The notes: generated by a model not told the origin, from the letters alone. 64,000 bases of DNA from Paracoccaceae bacterium Fryx2 (GCA_032334235.1 JAVSGI010000005.1:1364001-1428000), one strand, 5' to 3'; positions 15,013 through 24,121 are shown, counted from the first letter of the stretch. A program made the numbers and translations.

Positions 15013-15277
15013 GTTTCCCAGCCCTGCCGCGATCACCCTAGATGGTCAGCTTTACTCTGACCTGCGGTACGGAGAGATCATCGTCGGCATGTCCGGCATC
15101 GCGCCGGTAACCAACGGGGTCACACGGATCGCAGCAGTCGGCAGCGGAACGAAGGTCAGCATAAAGATTGCCAATCAGGCAGAGTACACGCACGCAAGCT
15201 CGATCGCGTGGCAGAAATACTGGGCCAACGGTGGCACGGCCTGCCCGCGCCTAGGGGCCTTGTTGCCGCCCTCCTGA
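15013..15277 (+). pseudogene. Small lipoprotein, 3' part, separated by IS21 element
   Basis: When joined to 12254-12426 this stretch gives the C-terminal ~88 residues, beginning ...MFPSPAAITLDGQLY and ending CPRLGALLPPS. It has a beta-rich core (LRYGEIIVGMSG, VTRIAAVGSGTKVSI) and a late cysteine. No start of its own is evident, so this half is probably silent. Confidence 0.75.
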
Positions 15278-15356
15278 ACCTGAGTTCGTCCGCCAATTTT
15301 TCGCTCGCAAGACACAAAGTTCCTGATATGTTCCGCGCATCCCCCGGAGCATGAAC

Positions 15357-16184
15357 ATGACGTTACACCCCCTTTCAACACCGGTTGAACCGGTGCTTCC
15401 TGTCGCCCCCTGGCTGGGCGGCAAGCGCAACCTCGCAAAGCGCATCTGTGCCCAACTCGACGCCACCCCCTGCACCACCTATGCCGAGCCGTTCGTTGGC
15501 ATGGGCGGCATCTTCCTGCGCCGCAGCGCGCGGCCGCGGGCCGAGGTGATCAACGACCGAGGCAGGGATGTGGCAAACCTGTTCCGCATCCTGCAGCGCC
15601 ACTATCCGCAGTTCCTGGACACGCTGCGGTTCCAGCTGACCACCCGGGTCGAATTCAACCGGCTGGTCGACACCAACCCCGACACGCTGACCGACCTCGA
15701 GCGGGCGGCGCGGTTTCTCTACCTGCAGCGCACGGCCTTCGGCGGCAAGATCTCGGGCCGCAACTTCGGGGTGGCGAAGGACCGGCCCGGCCGCTTCAAC
15801 CTGACCACGCTGGAGCCGATGCTCGAGGATCTGCACAGCCGCCTCGCGGGCGTGGTGATCGAATGCCTGGACTGGCCCGACTTCATCCGGCGCTACGACG
15901 GGCCGGGCACGCTGTTTTACCTCGACCCGCCCTACTGGGGATGCGAGACCGACTACGGCAAGGCGATGTTCGCGCGTGACGACTTCGCCCGCATGGCCGA
16001 GCAGCTGGCGGGCATCCAGGGCCGGTTCCTGCTGTCGATCAACGACGTGCCCGAGATCCGAGAGATCTTCGCTCGCTTCACCCTGACCGAGGTGACCACC
16101 AGCTACACCATCAGCGCGAAATCGGGTGCGCCGACCGAGCGGGCCGAGCTGCTGATCAGCAACGATGCGGTCCGTCCGATCTGA
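15357..16184 (+). CDS. Dam-like (D12 class) adenine-N6 DNA methyltransferase
   Basis: 275 residues. The second ATG (15357) is chosen because GGAG lies 7 bp before it, and the related copy at 25392 keeps only this start. Motif I-like segment LGGKRNLAKRICAQL and YAEPFVGMGGIFLR near the N-terminus; catalytic motif IV LDPPYWG near residue 195. It would methylate adenine in a short DNA site. No cognate nuclease is adjacent in the same orientation, so it is probably a phage solitary methylase. Convergent with, and 2 bp from, the MmeI-like gene. Confidence 0.88.
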   Translation: MTLHPLSTPVEPVLPVAPWLGGKRNLAKRICAQLDATPCTTYAEPFVGMGGIFLRRSARPRAEVINDRGRDVANLFRILQRHYPQFLDTLRFQLTTRVEFNRLVDTNPDTLTDLERAARFLYLQRTAFGGKISGRNFGVAKDRPGRFNLTTLEPMLEDLHSRLAGVVIECLDWPDFIRRYDGPGTLFYLDPPYWGCETDYGKAMFARDDFARMAEQLAGIQGRFLLSINDVPEIREIFARFTLTEVTTSYTISAKSGAPTERAELLISNDAVRPI

Positions 16185-16186
16185 TT

Positions 16187-19100
16187 TCACATGAAATAGC
16201 GGCCATCGACGACGGCCGCCTGCCCTATGGCCTCCAGGCTGGCCAGCAGCGGTTCGACACTGCGGGTCTGGACACGTGCGAAGTGGCGGGCGATCTGGTC
16301 GGGGGTCGCGTCGCCCAGTTCCGCAAGTGCAGCCCGGACGGCAGCCATCTGTTCGGGCAGGGTTTTCGGCCAGGGCTGCTTGGTGACGGCGATCGGGCCG
16401 ATGTCGAAGGCGGCTTGTTCGCCCTTGACCTCGGCCGCCTTGCCGGCCGGGTTCTGGTATTCCGGGCGCAGCCAGCGGACCAGACCTTGCGCCTCTTCCT
16501 TTGCCCGTTCGCGGTTCAGGTCCACCAGGCGCTGCAGCAGGTCATCCTCGGACAGATCCACCGGCCAGCCATAGGCGGCGGCCACCTCGGCGTCGATATC
16601 GTCGTGCAGCTTCTTCAGAATACCGACCAGGCCCTGCTCGTACACCTCGTGGTCTTTGCCCTCGATCCGCTGCCCGGCCCGCAACTTTTCCAGAACGTTG
16701 TAGATGCCGGTCAGGGTCAGCTTGGGATGGGCCGCCTGTTGCGACCTGCGATGCGCGTCGAGCTGTTCCCCAAGATGGCGAAGACGGGTTTTCTGCGCTT
16801 CAGTCGCCTCAGGGAAGGGAAACGGATTGTAGCATACCGTCGAGTTGTAGACGGGTCTGTCCTCAAGCACGCCACCAACTGCCAAAGACCAGGTTACATG
16901 GAATTGCGAGCTAAGAATGCTCAACAACGACGCATCATCCGAGGCAAATATGATCAGTCGGTTGTCAGGCAGAATCTCATTGGGCAAGAACATGAAGACA
17001 CGGTGCTGCATCGTCTCCACCGTCGCGATGTACCGAGGCAGCCCTGCCAACGCGGGCCTAAGATCGCTGCGCGGTTCGCCATGCACCCACCAGAGGCGTT
17101 TGTAGCTGTCGCGATTGTTCTGGTCCCTGTCGGGTTTCACTTTGTCCAGTAGGTGCTGGTAAACAGCAGGAAACCGTGCTTGGACATCGATTTCGGACAG
17201 ACCGAATAGGTCAATCACCATCACGTTGCGCGAGCGAGCAGTCAGGTCACGGCCATTGCGGTATTGCCGGATATGTCGATCGAGCCCCGGCACGGTGCCC
17301 AACCCGAGCGCCCGGGCCTCGGCCGGAGTTATAATAAAGCCAGAGCCATGCAGCTTAACACCGGCAGATGAAATTCGTTCGTTCGCCTTCAATGCGACTA
17401 CTCTTCCGATGTCCGCCCCGATCCGCAGGTTGGCAAAGATGCGGCCCTTCTCGGTGGACAGGGTGACAGGCCGCCCTTCGGCCTCGGTCTCGCCCTTACG
17501 TTCCTCGGTCACGGTCACCAGCCGCCCCGACAGCGCACCGGGTGCGGCCACGGTCATGGCGATGCGCACCGCCGCCCCGTCGCCCGCATCGACCCACGGG
17601 TGATCGGCAATTGCGAAAAGCAAGGACAGAGGTGTTTTAGGGTCGTTCAGGTGGGGTTCCAGCACCCGCCGGTTGAAGGTCTGGCGCAGCGAGTTGGTGG
17701 TGATCAGTCCGAACCGACGCAGTTTGCCCGCCCGCGTGGCCAGCGCCGCCTTTTCCCACCAATACATCACGAAGTCGGCGCTTTCCGGCACCTTGGGGTA
17801 AACCGCGCGCAGGGCCTCGGCATAACCATCGCCAAGCGCCTCGCGCATCCGGCTGGTGCCAATGAAAGGCGGGTTGCCGACGATGAAATCCGCCTGCGGC
17901 CATTTGGCGGGCCGGGGTTTCAGGTAGTCCCAGACCTGCACCCGCGCTTGCGGGTCAGGCACACGTTCGCCTGTCGCGGGGTGTTCCACCGTTCCGATTC
18001 CGTCCCAGCGAGTCACCGGCTTGCCCGCATCGTCGCGGCGTTCGCGGCGGCTGTCCCAGTCCAGCACGGCATCGCGGTTTTCGATGTTCTTGAAGTCGCG
18101 CAGCACGGGTTCGGCGGGGCTGGCGGTGCCATGGGTGCGGAAGTGCCATTGCAGATAGCCGATCCACAGCACCAGCTCGGCCACAGCCGCCGCCCAGGGG
18201 TTCAGTTCGATCCCCAGGAACTGGTGCGGGTCAACCGTATGCCCGGCCAATGACAACGCCGCCTGATCTTCGCCGAGATCGGCCAGAAGGGCGGTCACCT
18301 CGCCTTCCAGCCGCTTCATCATCTCCAGCGCGACATAAAGGAAATTGCCCGACCCGCAGGCCGGATCAAGCACCCGTATCTCGCAGAGCTGGCGGTGGAA
18401 AGTGCGCACCGTGGCGCGGGCTTCCTCGAGCTTCCCGTCCTGCGCCAGCCGCTGGACCGAGGCCTGCACCACCAGCCAATCGGCCCGCAGCGGTTCGATG
18501 ACGGTCGGCATCACCAGCCGTTCGACATAGGCGCGCGGCGTGTAATGGGCGCCCAGCTTGTGGCGCTGTCGCTTGTCCAGCGCGCGTTCCAGCAGGGTGC
18601 CGAAGATTGCAGGTTCCACCTCGCGCCAGTCATGTTCGGATGCGGCGATCAGAAGCGAAAGCTGAGGTGCCGTCAGCGGAAGCGCCGTAGACTCCTTGAA
18701 AAGCCCGCCGTTGAACCGCTTCAGATGGGTCATCAGCACGCCCGAAAAGCCGCCCCCATCCATGGTCTGCCACAGGGACTGCAGGGCGGGTGCGGCGTTT
18801 TCCGGCTGCCCGCGCAGCTTCTTCAGCAGGGTGCTGAACGCCTTTTCGGGGATCAGCAGCACGTCCTCGGCAAACATGGTGAAAAGGCAGCGCATCAGGA
18901 ACCGCGCGACGGCTTCGGGCGCATGGCCCTGCCCTTCGAAAGATTTCCCCAGCTCGGCCAGATGGCCCGCCACCTTGCGAGTCACCTGCGCGCTGACCTT
19001 TGCAGGATCCAGCGCATGCGGATCGAGCCAGATCGTCCGCAGCCTGTCGCGCACCTTTTCATCATGCAGGTCTGTCAGCTGGATCCGGTAGCGACTGCCG

Positions 19101-19633
19101 TCCGGGAACTGGGTATAACCCTGACCCTGGCCCGAAAAGTCGGCATAGACCTCGATCACATGACCAACATCCACCACCATCAGGAAGGGTGGCCAGCCAT
19201 CGCTCCGGGCGACCGCCCTCGCGTAGCCGTCAGCCTGGTTGCGCGCGCGCAGCATCGTGTCGTCCCAACGCCGGGAGCCGCGCTGGCCATGGCCCTGCCG
19301 TTTTACCACCGCTTCGTCGGGCAGCAGTGAGAATTGCGCATCGTCCGGATCGCGGCCCTTGCCGGTGCCCTGCTTGGCCTCCATCACGAAGGCCGCACGC
19401 CGATACAGATCGATGAAGCCGCGCGATTGCTGGCTGGTGTGGATGAAGGTGATGGGCCGTTCAAAGCGGTAGTCGTCTGTCTGGCCGTCCGCGGTTGCAG
19501 GTTTCGGCGCATCGACCCCAAGCACCTGCGTCAGCTCGATCGCGAACTGCTGGAAGTTGGCCCGTTCGCTGCCGCCCGACGCCTGCCAGCGCGCAATGAA
19601 ACTCTGTAAATCCAACGAACTGGCCTTCCCCAT
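16187..19633 (-). CDS. MmeI-like single-chain restriction-modification enzyme (type IIL/IIG)
   Basis: 1148 residues from the ATG at 19633. In order: an N-terminal PD-(D/E)xK nuclease-like part with Asp75, Glu85 and Lys87 (FVMEAKQG); a helical connector (~220-390); the N6-adenine methyltransferase with motif I LDPACGSGNF near 426 and motif IV GNPPF near 586; a target-recognition part (~740-945); and a helical C-terminus. This is the MmeI plan, where one chain both cuts and methylates DNA. The target-recognition part is visibly less GC-rich than the rest. DISARM DrmMI shares the methylase domain, but no DISARM partner genes are present. Confidence 0.82.
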   Translation of the reverse strand: MGKASSLDLQSFIARWQASGGSERANFQQFAIELTQVLGVDAPKPATADGQTDDYRFERPITFIHTSQQSRGFIDLYRRAAFVMEAKQGTGKGRDPDDAQFSLLPDEAVVKRQGHGQRGSRRWDDTMLRARNQADGYARAVARSDGWPPFLMVVDVGHVIEVYADFSGQGQGYTQFPDGSRYRIQLTDLHDEKVRDRLRTIWLDPHALDPAKVSAQVTRKVAGHLAELGKSFEGQGHAPEAVARFLMRCLFTMFAEDVLLIPEKAFSTLLKKLRGQPENAAPALQSLWQTMDGGGFSGVLMTHLKRFNGGLFKESTALPLTAPQLSLLIAASEHDWREVEPAIFGTLLERALDKRQRHKLGAHYTPRAYVERLVMPTVIEPLRADWLVVQASVQRLAQDGKLEEARATVRTFHRQLCEIRVLDPACGSGNFLYVALEMMKRLEGEVTALLADLGEDQAALSLAGHTVDPHQFLGIELNPWAAAVAELVLWIGYLQWHFRTHGTASPAEPVLRDFKNIENRDAVLDWDSRRERRDDAGKPVTRWDGIGTVEHPATGERVPDPQARVQVWDYLKPRPAKWPQADFIVGNPPFIGTSRMREALGDGYAEALRAVYPKVPESADFVMYWWEKAALATRAGKLRRFGLITTNSLRQTFNRRVLEPHLNDPKTPLSLLFAIADHPWVDAGDGAAVRIAMTVAAPGALSGRLVTVTEERKGETEAEGRPVTLSTEKGRIFANLRIGADIGRVVALKANERISSAGVKLHGSGFIITPAEARALGLGTVPGLDRHIRQYRNGRDLTARSRNVMVIDLFGLSEIDVQARFPAVYQHLLDKVKPDRDQNNRDSYKRLWWVHGEPRSDLRPALAGLPRYIATVETMQHRVFMFLPNEILPDNRLIIFASDDASLLSILSSQFHVTWSLAVGGVLEDRPVYNSTVCYNPFPFPEATEAQKTRLRHLGEQLDAHRRSQQAAHPKLTLTGIYNVLEKLRAGQRIEGKDHEVYEQGLVGILKKLHDDIDAEVAAAYGWPVDLSEDDLLQRLVDLNRERAKEEAQGLVRWLRPEYQNPAGKAAEVKGEQAAFDIGPIAVTKQPWPKTLPEQMAAVRAALAELGDATPDQIARHFARVQTRSVEPLLASLEAIGQAAVVDGRYFM

Positions 19634-19727
19634 TGACGGGCATGACCGTCCACTGTTTACCGATTCCCGCAAAGCAAATAATGCGCGGTGTGGGCGGCGC
19701 GAATGCCGCAGTTCTGGCGAAAATCAG

Positions 19728-19844
19728 TTGCATGTTCACCAGCTCCGAACCGCGCGGCGTCCGATCACGGATGCTTGTGTTTCCAATGCCTTAGGCCGAA
19801 CATGCAACTGGCCGCCGAACTTGCGGGCCGATTTGCATGTTCGG
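19728..19844. repeat. Three copies of TTGCATGTTC upstream of the MmeI-like gene
   Basis: TTGCATGTTC occurs at 19728-19737, inverted inside CCGAACATGCAA at 19796-19807, and again inside TTGCATGTTCGG at 19833-19844. The last two form a perfect 12-bp inverted repeat 25 bp apart. They lie 95-210 bp before the start of the restriction-modification gene and could be operator sites controlling it. The rest of 19634-20110 shows no gene. Confidence 0.5.
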
Positions 19845-20118
19845 AACGGCCGCTGCTGCCCCGGTTCGGTCCGGAATGACCCTTTGAACCCGCTTTAAGT
19901 GTGTCTTTCCGGGCGGTTAAAGACCCCTGCCCGCCTGCGCCGCGCTCGGCCCCGGATGGCCCCGGCGGGGCGCGGAGTCTCCGGTAGGCCGCCTTATGCG
20001 GCATTTCAATGCCGAGGGGCCTGCGGAAGTAGTACTGTTCTACCGCTTTGTTTTAGGCGGCTTTTTCGTCTGTTCCCAGTTGCTCCCACATGTTCCCGGC
20101 TCACTGCAGATATTGGTG

Positions 20119-20184
20119 TCAACGCACAGTGTTGTAGCGTGACAGCAGATGTTGCAGTGTTTGACATCAGATGTTGCAGCAGAG
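20119..20184. repeat. Tandem ~22-bp repeats of unknown origin
   Basis: Two clear 22-bp units (20141-20162 and 20163-20184) share GACAnCAGATGTTGCAG, and a diverged third unit lies at 20119-20140 around TGTTGTAG. They lie between the DUF5131 stop and the MmeI-like gene and belong to neither IS21 element. They look like transposase-binding repeats at the end of a lost element or of a phage genome. Confidence 0.45.
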
Positions 20185-20215
20185 CGATTTCTGTCTGGCG
20201 CGCTGATCTATCCTT

Positions 20216-20565
20216 TCAGAGCGCATCGGACAAGCCGTTCCGGCCTTGACGCCGGGCGCGGATCCCGGGCGGGACGATCTGCCAAGGGAAGCCGTTCCAC
20301 TCGGCGCCCTCCAGCATCCGGCCGTGCGACTTCGGCCAAACGCCGCCCCACTGTTTGAAGAAGAACGCGGCGCCGTCCCGTTCGCAGGCCAAGCGCAGGT
20401 CGGTTGCCCAGCCGCCGTCCATCGGCCGCGCACCGGGGCCGCTTTCGCCGCCCACGATCGCCCAGGCGATGCCCCGCAGATCGACCGCCCCGATCGGCCC
20501 GAGCAGCGGCTCGAACGAGATGAACCGGGCGTCCGAGGCGATCTGGCGAAGGTGCCCGATGCGGC
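20216..20565 (-). pseudogene. DUF5131 (phage Gp37/Gp68-like) protein, 3' part
   Basis: Continues the frame of 23153-23590 once the second IS21 element and one GCGGC duplication are removed. The joint reads ...EDAAHKGRIGHLRQ..., giving one protein of 260 residues. This half has IGAVDLRGIAWAIVGGES and FFKQWGGVWPKS, typical of DUF5131. Without the 5' half it has no start. Confidence 0.82.
20561..20565. repeat. Target-site duplication, left copy
   Basis: GCGGC, identical to 23153-23157, flanking the second IS21 element. Confidence 0.7.
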
Positions 20566-20742
20566 TGTTCAGCGACAACCATCTTGGCCGGTGCCGACAA
20601 CCACCTTGGCCGGTGGGGCTGAACGGAAGACGGGCATGCCCGTCTGGAGGGCAGCCCCACCGGCCTGATTGATTTCGGGGAAGGTGCTGGTCGCTGCGGG
20701 TTGGTAAGCCGGGTTCCTCTGCCGTCAAACGGAGGATCCGGG

Positions 20743-22251
20743 TTGGCCTACAAACCCATCAACGACCAGCAATTGAGATTATACATGTCCGACCTCCGAT
20801 ATCACAGTCAGCGCACGTCGGCCGCCCGCGCCGGGTTCAGCGAGCGCACGGCCCGACGGTTCGATGCCAACCCGACGCTGCCCTCGAACCGCAAGATCGT
20901 TCACGGGCGCACGGTGGCCGATCCCCTCGAAGGCTTTTGGGAGGGCGACATCCTTCCCTTGCTGGAGAGGGACAGCGCCTTGCAGGCCGTCACCCTGCTG
21001 CGCCACCTTCAGGGCCTGCATCCGCTGGCCTTCCCCGATGACCGCATCCGGCGCACCCTGGAACGGCGGGTGCGGCAGTGGCGGGCGCTGAACGGACCCG
21101 AGCGCGACATCATCTTCCGCCAGACGCCGGAGCCGGGCCGCATGGCCCAGTCCGACTTCACTCATGCCGAGGAGCTGGAGGTGACGATCGCGGGCCAGCT
21201 ATTCCCGCATCTGCTCTACCACTTCGTCATGGTCTACAGCCGGTGGGAGCATGTCGGGGTGGTCCTGGGCGGGGAGAGCTTCACGGCCCTGGCCGAGAAC
21301 CTGCAGCAGGCGCTCTGGTCGCTCGGCGGGGCACCACAGGAGCATCGCACCGACAGCCTCTCGGCCGCTTTCCGCAACCTGACGGCTGACCAGCGCCAGG
21401 ATATCACCACGCGCTACAATGCCTTCGTCGGCCATTACGGCATGGAGGCCAGTCGCAACAACCGCGGGGAAGCTCATGAGAACGGCGCGGTGGAGTCCCA
21501 GAACCGGCACCTGAAGAAGGCCATCGAACAGGCGCTGATCCTGCGCGGCAGCCGCGACTTCGCCAGCATCGAGGACTACCGCCGCTTCATCGACATTCTG
21601 GTGGCACGGCGCAACCGGCAGCGGGCGGCGGCCACGCAGGTGGAACGGGCGCATCTGAAGCCCCTGCCGCGCCGGCGCACCACCGACTTTACAGAGACCG
21701 TGGTTCCGGTCACCCGCACCAGCGGCTTTCTGGTCAAGAGCATCTTCTACAGCGCCCCGTCGCAGCTGATCGGGCAGCGCTTGCGGGTCCACCTTTACGA
21801 CGATCGCCTTGAGGCCTTTCTCGGCAGCACCCTGGTCGTCAGCCATACAAGGGCGCGAGGTCGCGGCGATGGCCATCGCGTGCATGTCATCAACTACCAT
21901 CACGTCATCCATGCGCTGCGGCGCAAACCGCAAGCCCTGTGGAGTTCGATCTACCGCGACAGCCTGTTCCCGCGAACCGAATACGCTGAGGCCTGGAAGG
22001 TGCTGCAGCGCGATCTGCCCCGCCGCGACGCCTGCCGCCGCATGGTCGACCTGCTGTTCATCGCCCACGACCGGGCCTGCGAGGCGGAACTGGCACATCT
22101 GCTGGCAGCAGAATTGGACGCGGGCCGGGTGCCCGATCCCGGACCTCTGGCATCCTGCCTGAACCCGCGGCAAACGGCGCTGCCGAGAGATGTTGCCGTC
22201 GCCCATCCCTCGCTCGACAGCTTCGATGCCCTTCTGGGAGCCTGCGCATGA
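20743..22251 (+). CDS. istA: IS21-family transposase IstA (second type)
   Basis: 502 residues from a TTG at 20743 (LAYKPINDQQ), chosen because GGAGGATCC lies just upstream and the following residues fit the IstA N-terminus. HTH near residue 25 (SAARAGFSERTARRF); DDE core with acids in QSDFTHAEEL, HRTDSLSAAF and HENGAVESQN. C-terminal region with HVINYHHVIHAL. Full length. Confidence 0.9.
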   Translation: MAYKPINDQQLRLYMSDLRYHSQRTSAARAGFSERTARRFDANPTLPSNRKIVHGRTVADPLEGFWEGDILPLLERDSALQAVTLLRHLQGLHPLAFPDDRIRRTLERRVRQWRALNGPERDIIFRQTPEPGRMAQSDFTHAEELEVTIAGQLFPHLLYHFVMVYSRWEHVGVVLGGESFTALAENLQQALWSLGGAPQEHRTDSLSAAFRNLTADQRQDITTRYNAFVGHYGMEASRNNRGEAHENGAVESQNRHLKKAIEQALILRGSRDFASIEDYRRFIDILVARRNRQRAAATQVERAHLKPLPRRRTTDFTETVVPVTRTSGFLVKSIFYSAPSQLIGQRLRVHLYDDRLEAFLGSTLVVSHTRARGRGDGHRVHVINYHHVIHALRRKPQALWSSIYRDSLFPRTEYAEAWKVLQRDLPRRDACRRMVDLLFIAHDRACEAELAHLLAAELDAGRVPDPGPLASCLNPRQTALPRDVAVAHPSLDSFDALLGACA

Positions 22252-23063
22252 CCTCCCGCGAGATCGACATCCACACGCTGCCAGGCATGCTGACCGCGCT
22301 GCGCCTGCCCAGCTTCCACAAGCTTTGGGCCGACATCGCCACCCGTGCCGACACCGAAGGCTGGCCCGCTGCCCGCTTTCTGGCTGTCCTCGCGGAATAC
22401 GAACTGGCCGAGCGCGACATGCGCCGCATTCAGCGCCACATGAACGAGGCACAGCTACCGGCTGGCAAGACGCTGGCGACCTTCGACTTCAAGGCGCTGC
22501 CAACCCTGCCGCGCGCCCGGATCGAGGCCTTGGCGGCCGGCGACTGGCTGGAGGGTGGCGGCAATCTGATCGCCATCGGCAATTCCGGCACGGGCAAAAC
22601 GCACATTCTCTGCGCGATAGGCCATGCCCTGATCGAGCGGGGACACCGCGTGTTCTATACCCGCACCAGCGATCTGGTGCAGCGACTTCAGGCCGCCCGC
22701 CGCGATCTGGTGCTCGAAGCCGCGCTCGCCAAGCTCGACAAGTTCGACCTGATCATCCTCGACGACATCACCTACGCCCACAAGGATCAGGCCGAGACAG
22801 GCGTGCTCTTCGAGCTGATCGCCCGGCGCTACGAATGCCGCAGCATCGCCATCGCCGCCAACCAGCCCTTCAGCGGCTGGGACCAGATCTTCCCGGACAA
22901 GGCGATGACCGTCGCCGCCATCGACCGGCTGGTTCATCACGCAGCGATCCTGGAGATGAATGCCGAAAGCTTCCGCCAGCGCGCGGCCGCCTCCAACAAA
23001 GAGGCGCTGAGCAGACCGCCAACGACAACCATCGCCGACAACAAGGACAAAGGAGAAGGCTGA
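22248..23063 (+). CDS. istB: IS21-family helper ATPase IstB (second type)
   Basis: 271 residues, overlapping istA by 4 bp. Walker A GNSGTGKTH near residue 110 and Walker B LIILDDITY near residue 167. The N-terminal IstB helix region is HTLPGMLTALRLPSFHKLW. A charged tail follows the last helix. Intact. Confidence 0.9.
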   Translation: MTSREIDIHTLPGMLTALRLPSFHKLWADIATRADTEGWPAARFLAVLAEYELAERDMRRIQRHMNEAQLPAGKTLATFDFKALPTLPRARIEALAAGDWLEGGGNLIAIGNSGTGKTHILCAIGHALIERGHRVFYTRTSDLVQRLQAARRDLVLEAALAKLDKFDLIILDDITYAHKDQAETGVLFELIARRYECRSIAIAANQPFSGWDQIFPDKAMTVAAIDRLVHHAAILEMNAESFRQRAAASNKEALSRPPTTTIADNKDKGEG

Positions 23064-23152
23064 GCGAAAAACAATTCCAGATACGCCAACCCAGCGGCCT
23101 AAAACCGGCCAACGTGGTTGACGGTCACGGACATGCTGGTTGACGCGCTACA

Positions 23153-23157
23153 GCGGC
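23153..23157. repeat. Target-site duplication, right copy
   Basis: GCGGC, matching 20561-20565. Confidence 0.7.
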
Positions 23158-23590
23158 CCTTGTGAGCGGCATCCTCGACCGAAACCCCCAGCCAGATATG
23201 GCCCGGCACCCTGCCGCCACCATAGCGGGCGCGCAGATAGGCCAGCATCAGCGAGCTGCGCTTGGTCAGCACCTGATAGACATGATGGTCGGCCGCCTCC
23301 ATCGCGTCGAACACCCGGTCGATGAAGGCGCGGTCCACATCCTTGTGGAACAGGTCGCTCATCGAATTGACGAAGACCATACGCGGCGTCTTCCACTGTC
23401 CGGGCTGCTTCAGACGCCCAGGCCAGAAACGAAGGTCAAAGCCGAACTCGTAGGGATGGCCGGGCACCCCGCGCCAGCGTTCAGCAAAGCGCGCGGCATA
23501 GCAGTTGTCGCAGCCGGGGCCGATTCTGGTGCATCCGGCAATCGGGTTCCAGGTGGCATCGGTCCACTCGATCCTGGTCGTCTGGGCCAT
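23153..23590 (-). pseudogene. DUF5131 (phage Gp37/Gp68-like) protein, 5' part, cut by IS21 element
   Basis: Begins MAQTTRIEWTDATWNPIAGC after an AGGAT ribosome site. It shows the family signature with three clustered cysteines (C-x6-C-x2-C: GCTRIGPGCDNCYAARFAE), reminiscent of a radical-SAM/iron-sulfur knuckle. The frame is interrupted after EDAAHKGR by the second IS21 element. DUF5131 is widespread in phages and function is unproven. Its place beside tail genes suggests right-end cargo of a Mu-like phage. Confidence 0.82.
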
Positions 23591-23713
23591 GGGACAATCC
23601 TACGGGCTGGTCGGGTTGAGGTCTGGTCGGGCTGATCGCCGGTGTTCAGGCGCAGGTTTCCTGACCGTTTGAAGCCGACTTAAAACTGCATTGAACCGGC
23701 CTTTCCGCCCCCT

Positions 23714-24121
23714 TCACGCCGCGATCCCGGCTGCCGTTTCGAACAGGTCGTCGACCTCGGTGTCCGAGAAGCCGACCAGACAGGCGAAGAAGGCGACGTT
23801 CTGGCTTTCGCGCAGCCAGTCGCCTGCGCTGTCGATGATGACGCGTTCGGGCCAGGTGGCGGTGGCGCGGTAGGCGAGGACTTTGGCCCAGCGGGTCTCG
23901 CCCAGGGCGAGGATGCCCTGCATGCGCGAGCAGACCATTCCGGCGCGGCGGGCGGTGAGGTCTTCTGCCGGAGTCGTCTGGCGCGGGATCGCCGCTTCGG
24001 TCACGGCGGCAATCGCGGCCTCGGCGCTTGACGCACCGACGGGCAGGCACACCTCCCGTGCAGGCTCGTCGCCCTGCGTCACCAGCCACGTCGTCGCATT
24101 GATCTGTGTCGCGTCCATCAT
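23714..24121 (-). CDS. Phage tail-associated protein downstream of the tail fibre
   Basis: 135 residues (134 from the second ATG at 24118), starting MMDATQINATTWLVTQGDEP and overlapping the tail-fibre stop. The C-terminal half is helical (LRESQNVAFFACLVGFSDTE). No family is recognised with certainty, but it resembles the small tail-fibre assembly or connector-type genes that follow phage tail fibres. Confidence 0.5.
   Translation of the reverse strand: MMDATQINATTWLVTQGDEPAREVCLPVGASSAEAAIAAVTEAAIPRQTTPAEDLTARRAGMVCSRMQGILALGETRWAKVLAYRATATWPERVIIDSAGDWLRESQNVAFFACLVGFSDTEVDDLFETAAGIAA

Larger units (their letters stand above)
20566..23152 (+). mobile_element. IS21-family insertion sequence (second, different type)
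   Basis: 2587 bp, starting TGTTCAGCG and ending CGCTACA. Each end has two ~22-bp repeats (CGACAACC...TTGGCCGGT on the left, matching inverted CGTCAACC...TTGGCCGGT on the right). It is flanked by the 5-bp repeat GCGGC. Its istA and istB differ clearly from those of the first element, so these are two independent insertions. Confidence 0.9.

Noticed and set aside
16187-19633. DISARM or BREX methylase
   Set aside because: The N-terminal nuclease residues fit MmeI-type enzymes, and no helicase, PLD, DUF1998 or PglZ-type partner is near.
12427-23152. Possible Tn7-like or CRISPR-associated transposon, from paired DDE transposase and AAA+ ATPase genes
   Set aside because: Both pairs are ordinary istA/istB with their own terminal repeats and target duplications; no TnsA, TniQ or cas genes are present.
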